The translations under genes and the position numbers were made by a program. Of a DNA stretch of 64,000 nt, positions 36,716 through 46,636 are shown one piece after another. Each line of letters opens with the position of its first letter. The first letter of the stretch is position 1. This stretch comes from Cucumis sativus (Eukaryota > Streptophyta > Magnoliopsida > Cucurbitales > Cucurbitaceae). The stretch covers positions 10,788,001-10,852,000 of the forward strand of contig NC_026657.2 in the NCBI RefSeq assembly GCF_000004075.3, in the 5' to 3' direction. The notes under the pieces were generated by a model, which was given only the letters and a program-made list of their open reading frames with translations, did no database searches and was not told the origin of the DNA.

Positions 36716-37105
36716 GTGCTGGCACTTACATGTTTGGAATTGATGATGAACGAATAATTGATGCTACAAGGGCTGGAAGCATTGCTCATCTGATCAACCA
36801 CTCTTTCGAAGTATGTATTACTTTAACAATTGATTTACTTTTTATTTTTTCCTTTTATGTTAATGTTCTTTATCCTCATGAGATGACTCATTAAATTATG
36901 TGTCAATAGAATTATCTTATATCATAGTGCTCTATGGAGATGAATGCAAGTTAGCTAAATTTTTCCTTAGATGCTTGAAAGTTAGAAGAGAAATTTAACT
37001 CCGGTTTTTCTCTCATGGACTAAGCTATCTTATTCTTACACAGTAACTGTTGCTCCTCACAGAAGTGTTCAAGGATAAATAAAGGTTCATATTAGAAGTG
37101 GACGT
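36716..37105 (+). pseudogene. Fragment of a Trithorax-like (ATX1/2) SET-domain gene
   Basis: The plus strand 36716-36810 encodes GAGTYMFGIDDERIIDATRA and GSIAHLINHSFE, closely matching the SET domain of ATX1/ATX2 histone H3K4 methyltransferases. The invariant Cys of NHSC is Phe here. A GAA|GTATGT donor follows. About 230 bases on, AACTGTTGCTC...AGAAGTGTTCAAGGATA (near 37040-37100) resembles the next ATX exon (NCYSRVISV) but has lost its frame. The retained intron shows a copy of genomic DNA and not of mRNA. No other ATX domains (PHD, PWWP, FYR) were found. The fragment is upstream of a CACTA terminus and may have been captured by that element. Confidence 0.75.
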
Positions 37106-39394
37106 CCATTAGTTTTGGTATGTATGTAAATTATTTTAAATCTAAGTATCTGATTTCCTAATAGTTGAAAACCTTAGTTTATTGACAAGAAATCAAATGG
37201 TTACTTCTGAAGTTGGTTGATTGTATTTGGTTATGTCTACTAATGAGAATGACTTTACCTTAAGGGGATAGACTTTAGTTTTGGTATCTCCAATTGAGAA
37301 TTTAGCCATTGTGCTTACTCTTTATGGAGTATCTAAAGACAAGAAATCGACACTCCAATGCTATGAAAATTTTCCTATAAGGTAACATTTATAGTCTCAT
37401 GTTCATTTGGTATGTTATTTTATTTGCTTACTTTGTAATACTATTCTATTTTAGAGCTATTTAGTCAATTGATTGTAAATTTTGACTACAGCTGATGATA
37501 TGTGGGGAAGATATTCATAGTTCATCTTTATTGGCGATGATTGCATAATACAAACTGTTTAACTCTAAGGATTACAAATTGTCGTACATGTATTGTCGTA
37601 GGCTGTTTTGTTCTAAGGACTAGGAACAACCCAAGAAGTTGTTCAATTTGCAGTGGCCATTTGGTAAATGTGTGAAATAGTTTTATGCAATGCTTGAATT
37701 TCCTTCATTTTTAACACATTTCATGCTTTCATTACGATGGAGCCTAGGAATGGAAGAAGAAAAAGAGACTTCAAGTTTCTATTTTGTTTCTATTTCAAGG
37801 ACATGATTCCTAGACTTAAAAGTTAAAGTTCTTAGTTTTAATGTTATTCTCATTTTGTTTGTAGATTTTAAAGAGTTGAAGATAACAATCGATGAGACAT
37901 TGAGCTTTGAGTTATGTGAGAGTTCTTTTTTAACTGAGGTAACTCTCTCTCCCTTGTTTCTTAATTCTCTCCCTTTGCTTTCCAAATTGCCTCTCAGGCC
38001 ATCTTGCCATTGTGAAATACTATTTGAATGTGAGTTTATTGGAAGTTTAATAGGTAACTGCTTAGATTCTTCTGCTAAAGTTCAAAATGTCCACACCTCC
38101 CAAGGAATAACTCACGGTAACACTCTTATCTCCATTTCTATATATGAGTCTTTGACCCTTTTCTTTTCTTCTCTTATCATTTATGTTTTTCCTCTCTTTT
38201 GGCCTTATGGTTTCTGGGTTTTCCTTGATTTTTCATTGCTTTGATCTTCTGCTTGGTTTGGTTATTTGGAATTGTTGGTTGATCCTACTGTTTTCTGTTG
38301 TTTTCTTTTTCCCCTCTTTTCTTTCTGGTTTTAGCAAATTTGAACTCAGACTGCTAGTTTTTATGATGTGTATCGGTTGAAGTTTCAAGTTGTTTATTCT
38401 GTTTGGAAATAAAAAAAAGATCTAGAGAGACAAATGTAGTTTATTAAAGTCAATAGAGTTAATTATTTTAAAACTAGTACATGTTTGAATTCAATATTAT
38501 TACATGCTTCTTGTTTTTTCTAGTTTTAAGTAGCATATGAGATTTTGTCAATGTTTGGGTATAATAATCTAGTTTTTAATGAGATTTTGTGAATGAAGGA
38601 TTCTGAGTACCCTTTCATTTTTTGGACTTCCCCATTGTAGTTCTCACTCACCTTAGTTTCTCCATTCCCACCATTTGATTGGAGATTTTTTTTGTTATTA
38701 CTCCTTATAGGTTTCTTAGGAAGAGTTCGATATATATGTGACTGGCTCATGAAATTATGGTATTTGGTGCCATACTGCATTGGGATATGAATCTTCTTGC
38801 AATCAAATAACTACAGAAGGTGATTATTTGCTTGTGTCCTTGGTTCACTACCTTTGAATGTTTAATATATGGATTGGGGATTAGAAATGTATGTTTTTGC
38901 AATGTGCTGTCTAATTGGTTTTTGTAATTCAGAACTGCGGTCTTCCAAAATATGGACAGCTTTGTCCTCATGGTCTTCTCTTTTCATTTCATGGAATCAA
39001 GTGTTGAAGTTCTTGTTTGTGTTCTGTATTTTATTGAGACGTTGATTTAGTTATTCATTGACTGTACGTATGTGTTATGGATTCTTTGTAGGTTCAACTG
39101 GAGTCGACAAGTTCATGAGTTTTGTTTCAAATATCATTTCCAGAAACGAACATTCTCGGTTGGTCCAGTCAAATATATTCGAATGCTATTTAAGATATTT
39201 TTTGTATTTCGTACATGTGGATTACTGAAACTTGTATTAAGATGTACAAATATTATAAATCGTATTATAGTGTATATATATTAAAGTGTTGGCTATTTTC
39301 TTGTACATTGGTGTGAAACTTGTATAATTTCAAATTTGTCATTCTCAGCTACATTATTGTCATTCTAATGGTTCGTGTAATGGTGGAGCTGCAT
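37106..39394. other. Non-coding stretch between ATX fragment and CACTA end
   Basis: Exon-like pieces bounded by TTTGTAG and GAG|GTAACT (about 37864-37938) and TTTGTAG|GTTCAACTGG (about 39090) are visible but match no family I know. They could be further captured fragments. The left end of the CACTA element was not found here. Confidence 0.35.
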
Positions 39395-40036
39395 GGAGAA
39401 CAGAATAAAACTATAGGAAATTGAGAAATGTGATAGTTAATAGTTGTTGTAAATTGGAGAACGATGACAGTTATTTAACAAAATAAATTGTCACGATTGC
39501 TCTATATGTGACAGGAATAACATGTCGTCATAAGATAAACAATGACAATTTTTTTTAAAAAAAAAACTGTCACGATTGCATTATATTTGACTGGAAAAAA
39601 ATGTTGTCAATGGCAAAACAATGACATTTAATGTTATCGAAAAACTGTCACGATTGCACAATCGTTGACTGGAAAAAAATGTCGCCAATAACTAAACAAT
39701 GACATTTTTACAAAAAAAAACTGTCGCGAAAAACATATTCATGACAATTAATACATGTCACGATAATAGAATTCGTGACAATTATTTAACTGTCGTTAAT
39801 AAAGAAATGATGATAGTTATTGAATGTCATAAAATAAATTATGACAGTTATTGAATGTCGTTGAATGTTGATTAACGACATTTATTTCATGTCATAAAAC
39901 AACCTATTGCGACAGTTTTCAAAAACTGTCGTCGAAGGCCTTTTCATGACTCCCGCTTCTATGATTGAAAATAACTGTCGCGAAATCCGTTCACGACAGT
40001 AAATAACTGTCGTCGTAGCCCACTTTTGTACTAGTG
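39395..40036 (-). mobile_element. CACTA (En/Spm) transposon terminus with subterminal repeats
   Basis: The right edge reads TTTTGTACTAGTG, which in reverse is the classic CACTAGTACAAAA end. Inside it, some fifteen short words of the type AACTGTCGCGA, TGACAGTTAT and TGTCACGATTGC occur in both orientations across 640 bases, as expected of subterminal transposase-binding repeats. No transposase was recognised and the opposite end was not found in the window, so this is a partial or internally replaced element. A possible 3-bp target copy (TGT) follows the end. Confidence 0.85.
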
Positions 40037-40229
40037 TGTGGATGTAGAATCATAAATAGCAAAATATTAAAATTATTTACAAATTAAAGCATAATCTAAT
40101 TTAAGTTTTTGTTTTATATACTTTTATAAATAATTTTATTTATGTTTGTTAACAAGTTCCAATTTAATATAACAACTAATAAATAATACTTGACAATCAC
40201 AATATTAAAAAAGAAACTGACAGTAAATT

Positions 40230-40590
40230 CTTCAATTTTATTTTTTCCTTTTTTGCATTGTAACCTTCTTTTTACGTAGGAATAAACCAAAGTTAAAATT
40301 TGGAACTCTTTTATGTATGTGTGTATATTCTAGAAAAGTTGATCATCCTTCATGGAATAAATTTTATCTTTGTAAGCATTTTGGATTAAACAAAATTTTA
40401 ATAACAGCACATCAAATAATATCTCTCGACTCCTTTTAGATTTAGAAAATAAAAAATTAATTCGTTAAAGATATATCATTGTATTGGTTTAAAATTTGTA
40501 ATCTTTGATTCAAAATTCAAAACTTTTCAAGACCCAACTGATGGAAGTATCAAATTTCGAAATAATAATATAACTCCAACAATGTAAAAG
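40230..40590 (-). repeat. Orphan relic of an mTERF 3' flank
   Basis: AAGACCCAACTGATGGAAGTATCAAATTT... followed by ACTCCAACAATG matches sequences 3' of the mTERF genes at 43.6-43.7 kb and 46.37-46.44 kb. Upstream words (TTGTAAGCATTTTGGATTAAAC, AACAGCACATCAAA) also recur. No mTERF coding sequence remains next to it. The relic lies between the CACTA end and the DUF7086 gene. Confidence 0.65.
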
Positions 40591-40760
40591 AAAAGAGAAA
40601 AATAAATATTAACAAATGTAAATAACACATAAAAAATTATATTTCATTCAGGGTGAATAAAGCTAATGAAACTACAGTTCTAGCAAAGAAAATTATGTGT
40701 ATATAAAAAAAACAATGGATATAAGAGTAATTGGGGAGTGCAGCAGAGACATCTCACCAG

Positions 40761-41663
40761 TCAGTTTTGATCGAAGGTGGGTTGAAGTTGCTTACACAAA
40801 CCAAAATAAGTGAAATAAACAAGACGGTCCTTGGCTCCAGTTCTATGAATCTTTGTTTGAGTGCAGAAGTGTTTGAGTTGTGTGAGCTTCAAACGTCCAA
40901 GAAAATTTCCCAATAACAAGAACAACCAATTGATTTTATTATCATTTCCTGCAGGTATGATTGGCTCTACACATTTTTCTTTATTGCAAAACTTGCAGTT
41001 TAGTAGAGTAGGGTTTGTCCAACAATTTGGAGCTCTATCATGCATGTTACATTTTTCTCTTTCAATGAACTTTATCATCTCTTCAAACTTACTCATTAAG
41101 TCATACTCTATCTCATCCTTTCTTTTACATCTTTTGCATTTCACTTCCCCTTTGATTGTGCGTATGTTGTTTGCTTGAAGATACTCGAGTTTGTGGATTA
41201 TGGCTCCCTGCTCTGTCGACCACGGATACGGTGGCTCGATCCTACTAGTGTCTGCTTGTTTTCTAGTTCGTTTTGGTCTCGGGAGTTCTTCGTTTGGTTC
41301 GTTTTGAGTTCGTTTTGTTGGCCGGATTTCTTCGTCTGCTTCGTTTTGAGTTTGTTGTGTTGACGGTGGTTGTAGCCTATCAGGTGGCAGAAGATCAGGA
41401 GATTGCGATGGTAGAAGGAGAGAGGATGGAGGGTCGGCTGCAGTTGAAGGAAGGGGAGAAAACTCTAGTGGTCGATGTTGTGGAGGCGGAGGATGAGGAC
41501 GAGGAGGGTGCAACGACAAATGGAGTGATAGTGGTGGAGTAAGAGACTGCGTTGGCAAACGGAGAGAGAGTAAAGTCTGAGGTGAGGGAGGAGGAGACTG
41601 AAACGGAGGACGGAGAGAGAGCCATTGGGAAATGCATTGGTCACCACTTTCATCATTCTCCAT
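40761..41663 (-). CDS. DUF7086-type plant protein with paired CxxC motifs
   Basis: A single exon of 300 aa. The first 120 residues are Pro/Ser/Leu-rich and low complexity. A basic stretch (PTKRTQNEPNEELPRPKRTR) could be a nuclear signal. The conserved C-terminal half has PYPWSTEQGAIIHKLEYL, then VKCKRCKRKDEIEYDL, MHDRAPNCW, LLNCKFCNKEKC, INWLFLLLGNFLG, LKHFCTQTKIHRTGAKDRL and YLGLCKQL-like YFGLCKQLQP. These motifs identify the plant family of unknown function DUF7086. Two CxxC pairs suggest a zinc-binding fold. A TATA box at 41723-41731 supports this start. The biochemical role is unknown. It sits alone between transposon debris and the mTERF array. Confidence 0.85.
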   Translation of the reverse strand: MENDESGDQCISQWLSLRPPFQSPPPSPQTLLSLRLPTQSLTPPLSLHLSLHPPRPHPPPPQHRPLEFSPLPSTAADPPSSLLLPSQSPDLLPPDRLQPPSTQQTQNEADEEIRPTKRTQNEPNEELPRPKRTRKQADTSRIEPPYPWSTEQGAIIHKLEYLQANNIRTIKGEVKCKRCKRKDEIEYDLMSKFEEMIKFIEREKCNMHDRAPNCWTNPTLLNCKFCNKEKCVEPIIPAGNDNKINWLFLLLGNFLGRLKLTQLKHFCTQTKIHRTGAKDRLVYFTYFGLCKQLQPTFDQN

Positions 41664-41722
41664 TATTATTATTGTTATTAGATAAGAGTTCTAATCATGA
41701 AAATATGAGAAAACAGTTGGTT

Positions 41723-41731
41723 CTATTTATA
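41723..41731 (-). promoter_or_regulatory. TATA box of the DUF7086 gene
   Basis: TATAAATAG on the minus strand lies about 60 bases upstream of the ATG at 41663. Its consensus match and spacing support a short leader. Confidence 0.6.
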
Positions 41732-41793
41732 GAACTAAAATATAGAAAATCCCAAAAGAAATAGGAATCATAAATTATTATAAATAAGACTAA

Positions 41794-41823
41794 GATCTTT
41801 TATCTTTTATCTTTTATCTTTTA
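41794..41823 (+). repeat. Heptamer microsatellite (ATCTTTT)n
   Basis: Four direct copies of ATCTTTT lie upstream of the DUF7086 gene. Confidence 0.8.
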
Positions 41824-42010
41824 ACAAATAATTTAAACAACAAAATCTTTGTATCAAACACTTAATTCAAATCCTTTCTTTTCAATTCAAAAATGATTTT
41901 CGATAAACTCTTTTAAAGAATATAATAAAAACAATACTTAAGTATTTCCAATTTTATCTTATAATTTGTCATCTATTACCTTATACTTTTTTTAAAAAAA
42001 TTGTTATCTA

Positions 42011-42233
42011 TGATGGTCCTATGCTAAGCAAAAAAAAAAAAAAAAGGTCTCAACTTCATTTCTGTTCAATTTCTTGCTGCTTTTATCTTTTACAGTCTTC
42101 CATAATCATGAACTTCCACTCAGTTTTAGATTAGCTTTGTTTCGATTGTAACTTAGCTGCATGAAACAGTCCTGAATTTCACGGACCATGAAGTCGACTT
42201 GGGGCTATTTGGCAGATTGGAATTTAATCAAAA
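42011..42233 (+). pseudogene. Partial, rearranged copy of COAD
   Basis: The piece starts with TGATGGTCCTATGCTAAGC, the end of COAD exon 2 ([10 protein letters not shown]), but the A8 run of the parent is about A17 here. It continues into COAD intron 2 (GGTCTCAACTTCATTTCTGT..., GTCTTCC.TAATC, CCACTCAGTTTTAGATTAGC). It then jumps to COAD intron 3 sequence (TTAGCTGCATGAAACAGTCC, TTTCACGGACCATGAAGT, TTGGGGCTATTTGGCAGATT). Exon 3 and its surroundings are absent. Because introns are kept this is a DNA-level duplication. The parent is 15 kb away on the opposite strand. It cannot encode a product. Confidence 0.85.
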
Positions 42234-42820
42234 TTAATAAAATTGATGGATATTAAAAATATTTATGATCCTCTATAGATATAAACCATTAGAATCAAAA
42301 TCTTCAAATTCAAGTAATAGAAATTGTTGTAAAGGAGTTCATGTAAGAGAGCTGAGCACAAAAAGAGGACTTTTTAAAATAACACCCACTAAACAAATAA
42401 CTAAAATATATAATTGAATTAATTTAAACAATTAAAAGGATTATAATTAAATAACGTATTTATTTTAATCAATTACTCTATGAAATTAATAGTATTGTTT
42501 TTTTTCTCCACATTTTTAAATACAAAGGTTGAAAACCTTCCTGATGAGAATTGTTTGAAGTTCGTAAGAAATAATCAATACGTCACACTCTTAATTTACA
42601 AATAATAAATTTTAATATCAAAATAGTTAATTAAATTAGTTATATCACATATATATATTCTAAAATACGTAACTTTGAAATAAAAATATCAAAAAAATTT
42701 AATTAATATCTTCTTAGTTTGGTGAAAAGTTAAATGCAGTTCTTAATTATAATTTTTTTTAAATTTAATTAGTTCCTTAAACATGTGTTTTAATATTTTT
42801 TCAATTTTTTTTTTTTGACA
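42234..42820. other. AT-rich intergenic
   Basis: No gene or repeat was recognised. This is AT-rich filler between the COAD fragment and the duplicated mTERF 3' flank. Confidence 0.5.
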
Positions 42821-43110
42821 ACTTTTATGAAAAACAAATAAACTAAAAAATTCAAACCTTTTAGAAATTCTAATTCAAGTTAGGAGAAGTGGGGGATAAA
42901 ATTAAGTTGTGCAAAAAAAAAAAAAAAACGATTAAGTACTGCCCTTGATTTTGACTAAAATATAATAGTATATTTCATCTCTTTATTCCTTCTAATTTAT
43001 TATTTTTCACTTGTTTTCTTCTTCTTCCTTGTTCTTTTCTTTTCTTTTTGTTCAGCCATTCTTTTCTTCCATCTCTTTTTTGACAAAAATCAACCATGTT
43101 TCTTGAGAAG
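42821..43110 (-). repeat. Duplicated mTERF 3' flank, copy 1
   Basis: ATGAAAAACAAATAAACTAA, ATTCAAACCTTTTAGAAATT and AAGTTAGGAGAAGTGG, then a CTT/TTCT-rich stretch and AAATCAACCATGTTTCTTG, recur at about 52690-52980 and, in shorter form, at 49870-50090. All copies have the same orientation relative to the array. It is non-coding. Confidence 0.7.
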
Positions 43111-43796
43111 AGGAAACAGAATTAGCACAAAATCTTGAGGAAGATGGGTATCACAATGACTAAGACTAAAACTTCATGAAGCTCACTCGAGGGGAAAGAG
43201 CTCCATCAACAATCAGATAACAATCTGGTGACACAATATCGACCTCTGTTGAAGCAATTGTTGAACCTTTTTGTCATAAAAAAATAGAGCTTTCTAGATT
43301 CTATAATTCTCTCAATCCTCTTTTTTCTTTTTAGTTGAATACTAGTTGGGCTTCTTTTAAGACAAAGATTACCTGAAAAAACCACCACCGGATCGGTTTA
43401 ACATTTACAAATATAGGAAGAAAGAATCGGTAACCCTTAATTGAGACATCAATTTACATGTCAAGTTTAGTTGAATGGAATTGGCATGCCTTTCAGAAAT
43501 TTTAGTTAAAAACCTTACAAAGCTTAAATTAAACAAGGATGCGATCTCAAAAATATTATATCAGTGGTAATAATAGCACATCAAAGAATTGAAATTAGTT
43601 GACCCTTATGAGCATAAATGAAAGTGGAGTTGGGTTAAAAAGAACCAACTGATGGAAATACCAAATTTCCCATCATAAAGAGCTGAAATAATGCAAACTC
43701 CGTCAATGTTGAGCAAAGGGACCGTATCCAGAAAAGTGGTAATTTTAGTTGTCACTACACATATCAACCAACAAAAAACAGTTAGATATTAAAATT

Positions 43797-44912
43797 TCAA
43801 GGAGATCGAACCTGTTCATCTTCTAAATCCATTAATTTCTGTTCATACAACTCCAACAACCCAGGAATCTGCTCCTTATGAGGGCTGATGTATTTTTCTA
43901 TGAAACGCTTTTCAGAAGAGTTAAACAACGTAGTAAAATTCGCGTGCTTCTTAACCAAACCCTTTGACACCAAAGCTTGATAAACGTAGCCTCTAGGAAT
44001 AATCCTCTTCTTCAAACTAAGTGAAATTAAAAGTGGTCTTCTAGCAACAAAAAATGGTTCACATCCAATTTTGTTGACAAAAAAACCCATTACATCGTTA
44101 ATCTTATCCTCAGAAGCTCTCATGCCCCATGGATTCTTTCTAAAAGAAAAACGGATCTCTTCTTCAGACAATCCCCATTTCCTATAAACTTCTAACTTCT
44201 TATCCCATGTAGATTTGGTCATTGATCGCAGAGCAAAAACAGCAACAACAAATTGCAATCGTTGAGGGTTGAATCCCATTTCCGTAACTCTCTCTACAGC
44301 TTCCTTGAATCGGATGGAACTTGTCAAGAACATTTTAGGCTGCCGCTGAAGATAACTTGAAATATTTGAATCCGGCACTCCAATTTGTTTCAGAATTTCA
44401 ATATTGGGACCAACTGAAGTTCGAAGATCCCAACCGAGAATACCCGGAAAGCGCTTTATAGCAGTGAGAGTCTTCTCCTCACTTCCAAGCACGGCTTGAA
44501 TGTAATCAAAGGATGGAATAATTCGTTTGTTTAAACTTCCTGTTAAAACACAAGGAACTGAACATACGAATTTGACAATTTCTGGGGAAGAAAGACCTTT
44601 AGATTGAAAAAACAACAATTTGGGCGATAGGATTTTCTCGGTGTTCATAGAAAAAATTTTAGGATACCTCTTGGCAAGGTCGGAGATTTGTGATTCAGAG
44701 AATCCATGATTCGCAAGTAACCCAATCACAGCCTTCGAATTATTATTGAGCTGAACAGGATTAGAAGGCAATGAAGCAGATTTCGGAGATGATACAATCT
44801 CAGAAGAGGTGCATAAGTATCTGAGAGATTTCAATGGACTGTCGGAAAATCCGTGAGAAAAAGCTGAGGATGGAGATCTAAGTAGAAGGATTGTGCGAAA
44901 CACGTTAGACAT
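43797..44912 (-). CDS. mTERF-domain protein 2 of the cluster
   Basis: A single exon of 371 aa. The N-terminus MSNVFRTILLLRSPSSAFSH is a likely mitochondrial presequence. Successive mTERF motifs include NHGFSESQISDLAKRYPKIF, LLFFQSKGLSSPEIVKFVCS, RFPGILGWDLRTSVGPNIEI and LKQIGVPDSNISSYLQRQPK. The end is LEDEQVRSP. The frame runs through a donor-like GAACAG|GTTCGA and stops a few codons later, so a spliced longer form is possible. The middle third is almost identical to gene 4 (50260-51375) while the first 60 residues differ. Likely role: organellar nucleic-acid binding. Target unknown. Confidence 0.92.
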   Translation of the reverse strand: MSNVFRTILLLRSPSSAFSHGFSDSPLKSLRYLCTSSEIVSSPKSASLPSNPVQLNNNSKAVIGLLANHGFSESQISDLAKRYPKIFSMNTEKILSPKLLFFQSKGLSSPEIVKFVCSVPCVLTGSLNKRIIPSFDYIQAVLGSEEKTLTAIKRFPGILGWDLRTSVGPNIEILKQIGVPDSNISSYLQRQPKMFLTSSIRFKEAVERVTEMGFNPQRLQFVVAVFALRSMTKSTWDKKLEVYRKWGLSEEEIRFSFRKNPWGMRASEDKINDVMGFFVNKIGCEPFFVARRPLLISLSLKKRIIPRGYVYQALVSKGLVKKHANFTTLFNSSEKRFIEKYISPHKEQIPGLLELYEQKLMDLEDEQVRSP

Positions 44913-45180
44913 GAGTGTAAGAAGTGGGAGGAGAAGGAAGACTGACCTGTTGGTTTCTTGTTGAGAAGAAGAATGGGAGAAACTAGAAATGCCTCACAAG
45001 AGGATGAAGCAATGAAAGAAGAGAAAAGAAAAATGGGGGGCGGGGGAGCATCGGCGATGAGCGGAGGGGGAGAGTAGGAGAGAGCAAAGAAAATAAGAAA
45101 AGGAAAGAAAGAGGGGTTAGGGCTTTTGAAGGGAAATAGTCCAAAATAGCTTTTTATGTAAATTTTAAGAAATAGCACTC

Positions 45181-45315
45181 TTTTTATTTTATATTTTAAA
45201 AGTAACACTGTTTCAAAAAACTAATAATTTAGTTATTCTTATCAAATTTTTATTTTATATTTTAAAAGTAACACTGTTTCAAAAAACTAATAATTTAGTT
45301 ATTCTTATCAAATTT
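45181..45315. repeat. Near-perfect 66-bp tandem duplication
   Basis: TTTTATATTTTAAAAGTAAC ... AGTTATTCTTATCAAATTTT occurs twice head to tail with period 66 and no mismatch seen, in the upstream region of mTERF gene 2. Perfect identity implies a recent event. Confidence 0.9.
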
Positions 45316-46636
45316 TAAAAAACTTTATGAAGGATTTATCTCGGTCTCTCTCGACTGAGTGCATCACCAAGATAGTGTACCTTTTATTAAAAATTTGAAA
45401 ATGACATAATTGCAAAATAACATAATTGCTTTTTTTAAACTCGAGAACATCTCGAAGCAACTTTAGCCTGATGTCATATTACATAAATTTCTTAGCTTAG
45501 AACGGACAACTTTGGTTCATGATCAATCACAAATTTGACCGGAGAGGAGTTAACCTCAATTTCTAAATCATTTAAGTTACATGATTTCAACATATATATA
45601 TTATTTTTGTCATTCTCATTAGAAGTTCTTTAGCACACCACACTGAAAGTCGTTTAAATTGTAGGAGCAAAATCGTTCACAGTTGAAAATGAGCAAAATG
45701 TTTGGAATTTAGTGTTTTCGGATAATATATAACATTCGAAACACCATGGGTATTTTGGTCATTTATATATCACTTTGTTTTAAAAATTTTAATAAAAGAC
45801 GCACTATCTCAGTGTCGCAATTGGTCGAGAGAGATCGAGAAATTTCTTTCAAATTTGAAAAGAATCTCAAGGTAGATCTCGATCTAAAATTATGCTATTT
45901 TTAAAATATAAAACTAAAAAAGTGCTGATTTTGTCAATTTCCTATATATATATATTCCTTTTAAAATTATCCCCCTCTTTTGAAATCTCAGTAAAAAAAG
46001 TTCAAAAATAATGTTCTTTTTTTAAAAAAAAAACTATGATAAGAAGCATATACCTAAAAACGATAAGACATATAAGAGTGAAGCTAAAACTATCTAAATG
46101 AAGAATTTCTTTACCACTTCACTAGCATATATTATTTATTAACTTCAAATACTTAAATGGGTCTACCACACATTTCATTAACTAAAATTTCATAAATCTG
46201 TGAAAGAAACTCAAATTTTAAATATAAAAACTACATCATCAAAATAGTTATATAACGTTAAAAACCTTATAAAGCTTAAATTAAACAAGGAAGGACATCA
46301 AAGAATTGAAATTAGTCATATGATGCTAAAAGCCTTATGAGCATAAATGAAATGTGAAGTTGGGTTAAAAAGACCCAACTGATGGAAGTACCAAATTTGC
46401 CATCATAAAGAAGCTGAAATAATGCAAACTCCAACAATGTTGAGCAAAGGGACAATATCCAAATATGAGGCAAAGCGGTTCTAAAGAAGTCATTATTTAG
46501 TTAGCAATCTAAAAACTGATTATGTAGAAACACATTCTCTTTAACATATATAAATTTTAGTTGCTACTTTGTCACTACACATTTCAACTAATAACAAACA
46601 GTTTAATTATTAACATTTCAAGAACATCGAACCTGT
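45316..46636. other. Intergenic between mTERF genes 2 and 3
   Basis: It contains copies of flanks also seen elsewhere in the array. Examples are TTTTGGTCATTT and AAGAATCTCAA (about 45740-45880), related to about 52150-52320, and AAACCTTATAAAGCTTAAAT to CAAAGGGACAATATCC (46260-46460), related to 43510-43740. No coding sequence. Confidence 0.6.

Noticed and set aside
40861-41542. Plus-strand frames opposite the DUF7086 gene
   Set aside because: They are antisense shadows of a conserved minus-strand gene.
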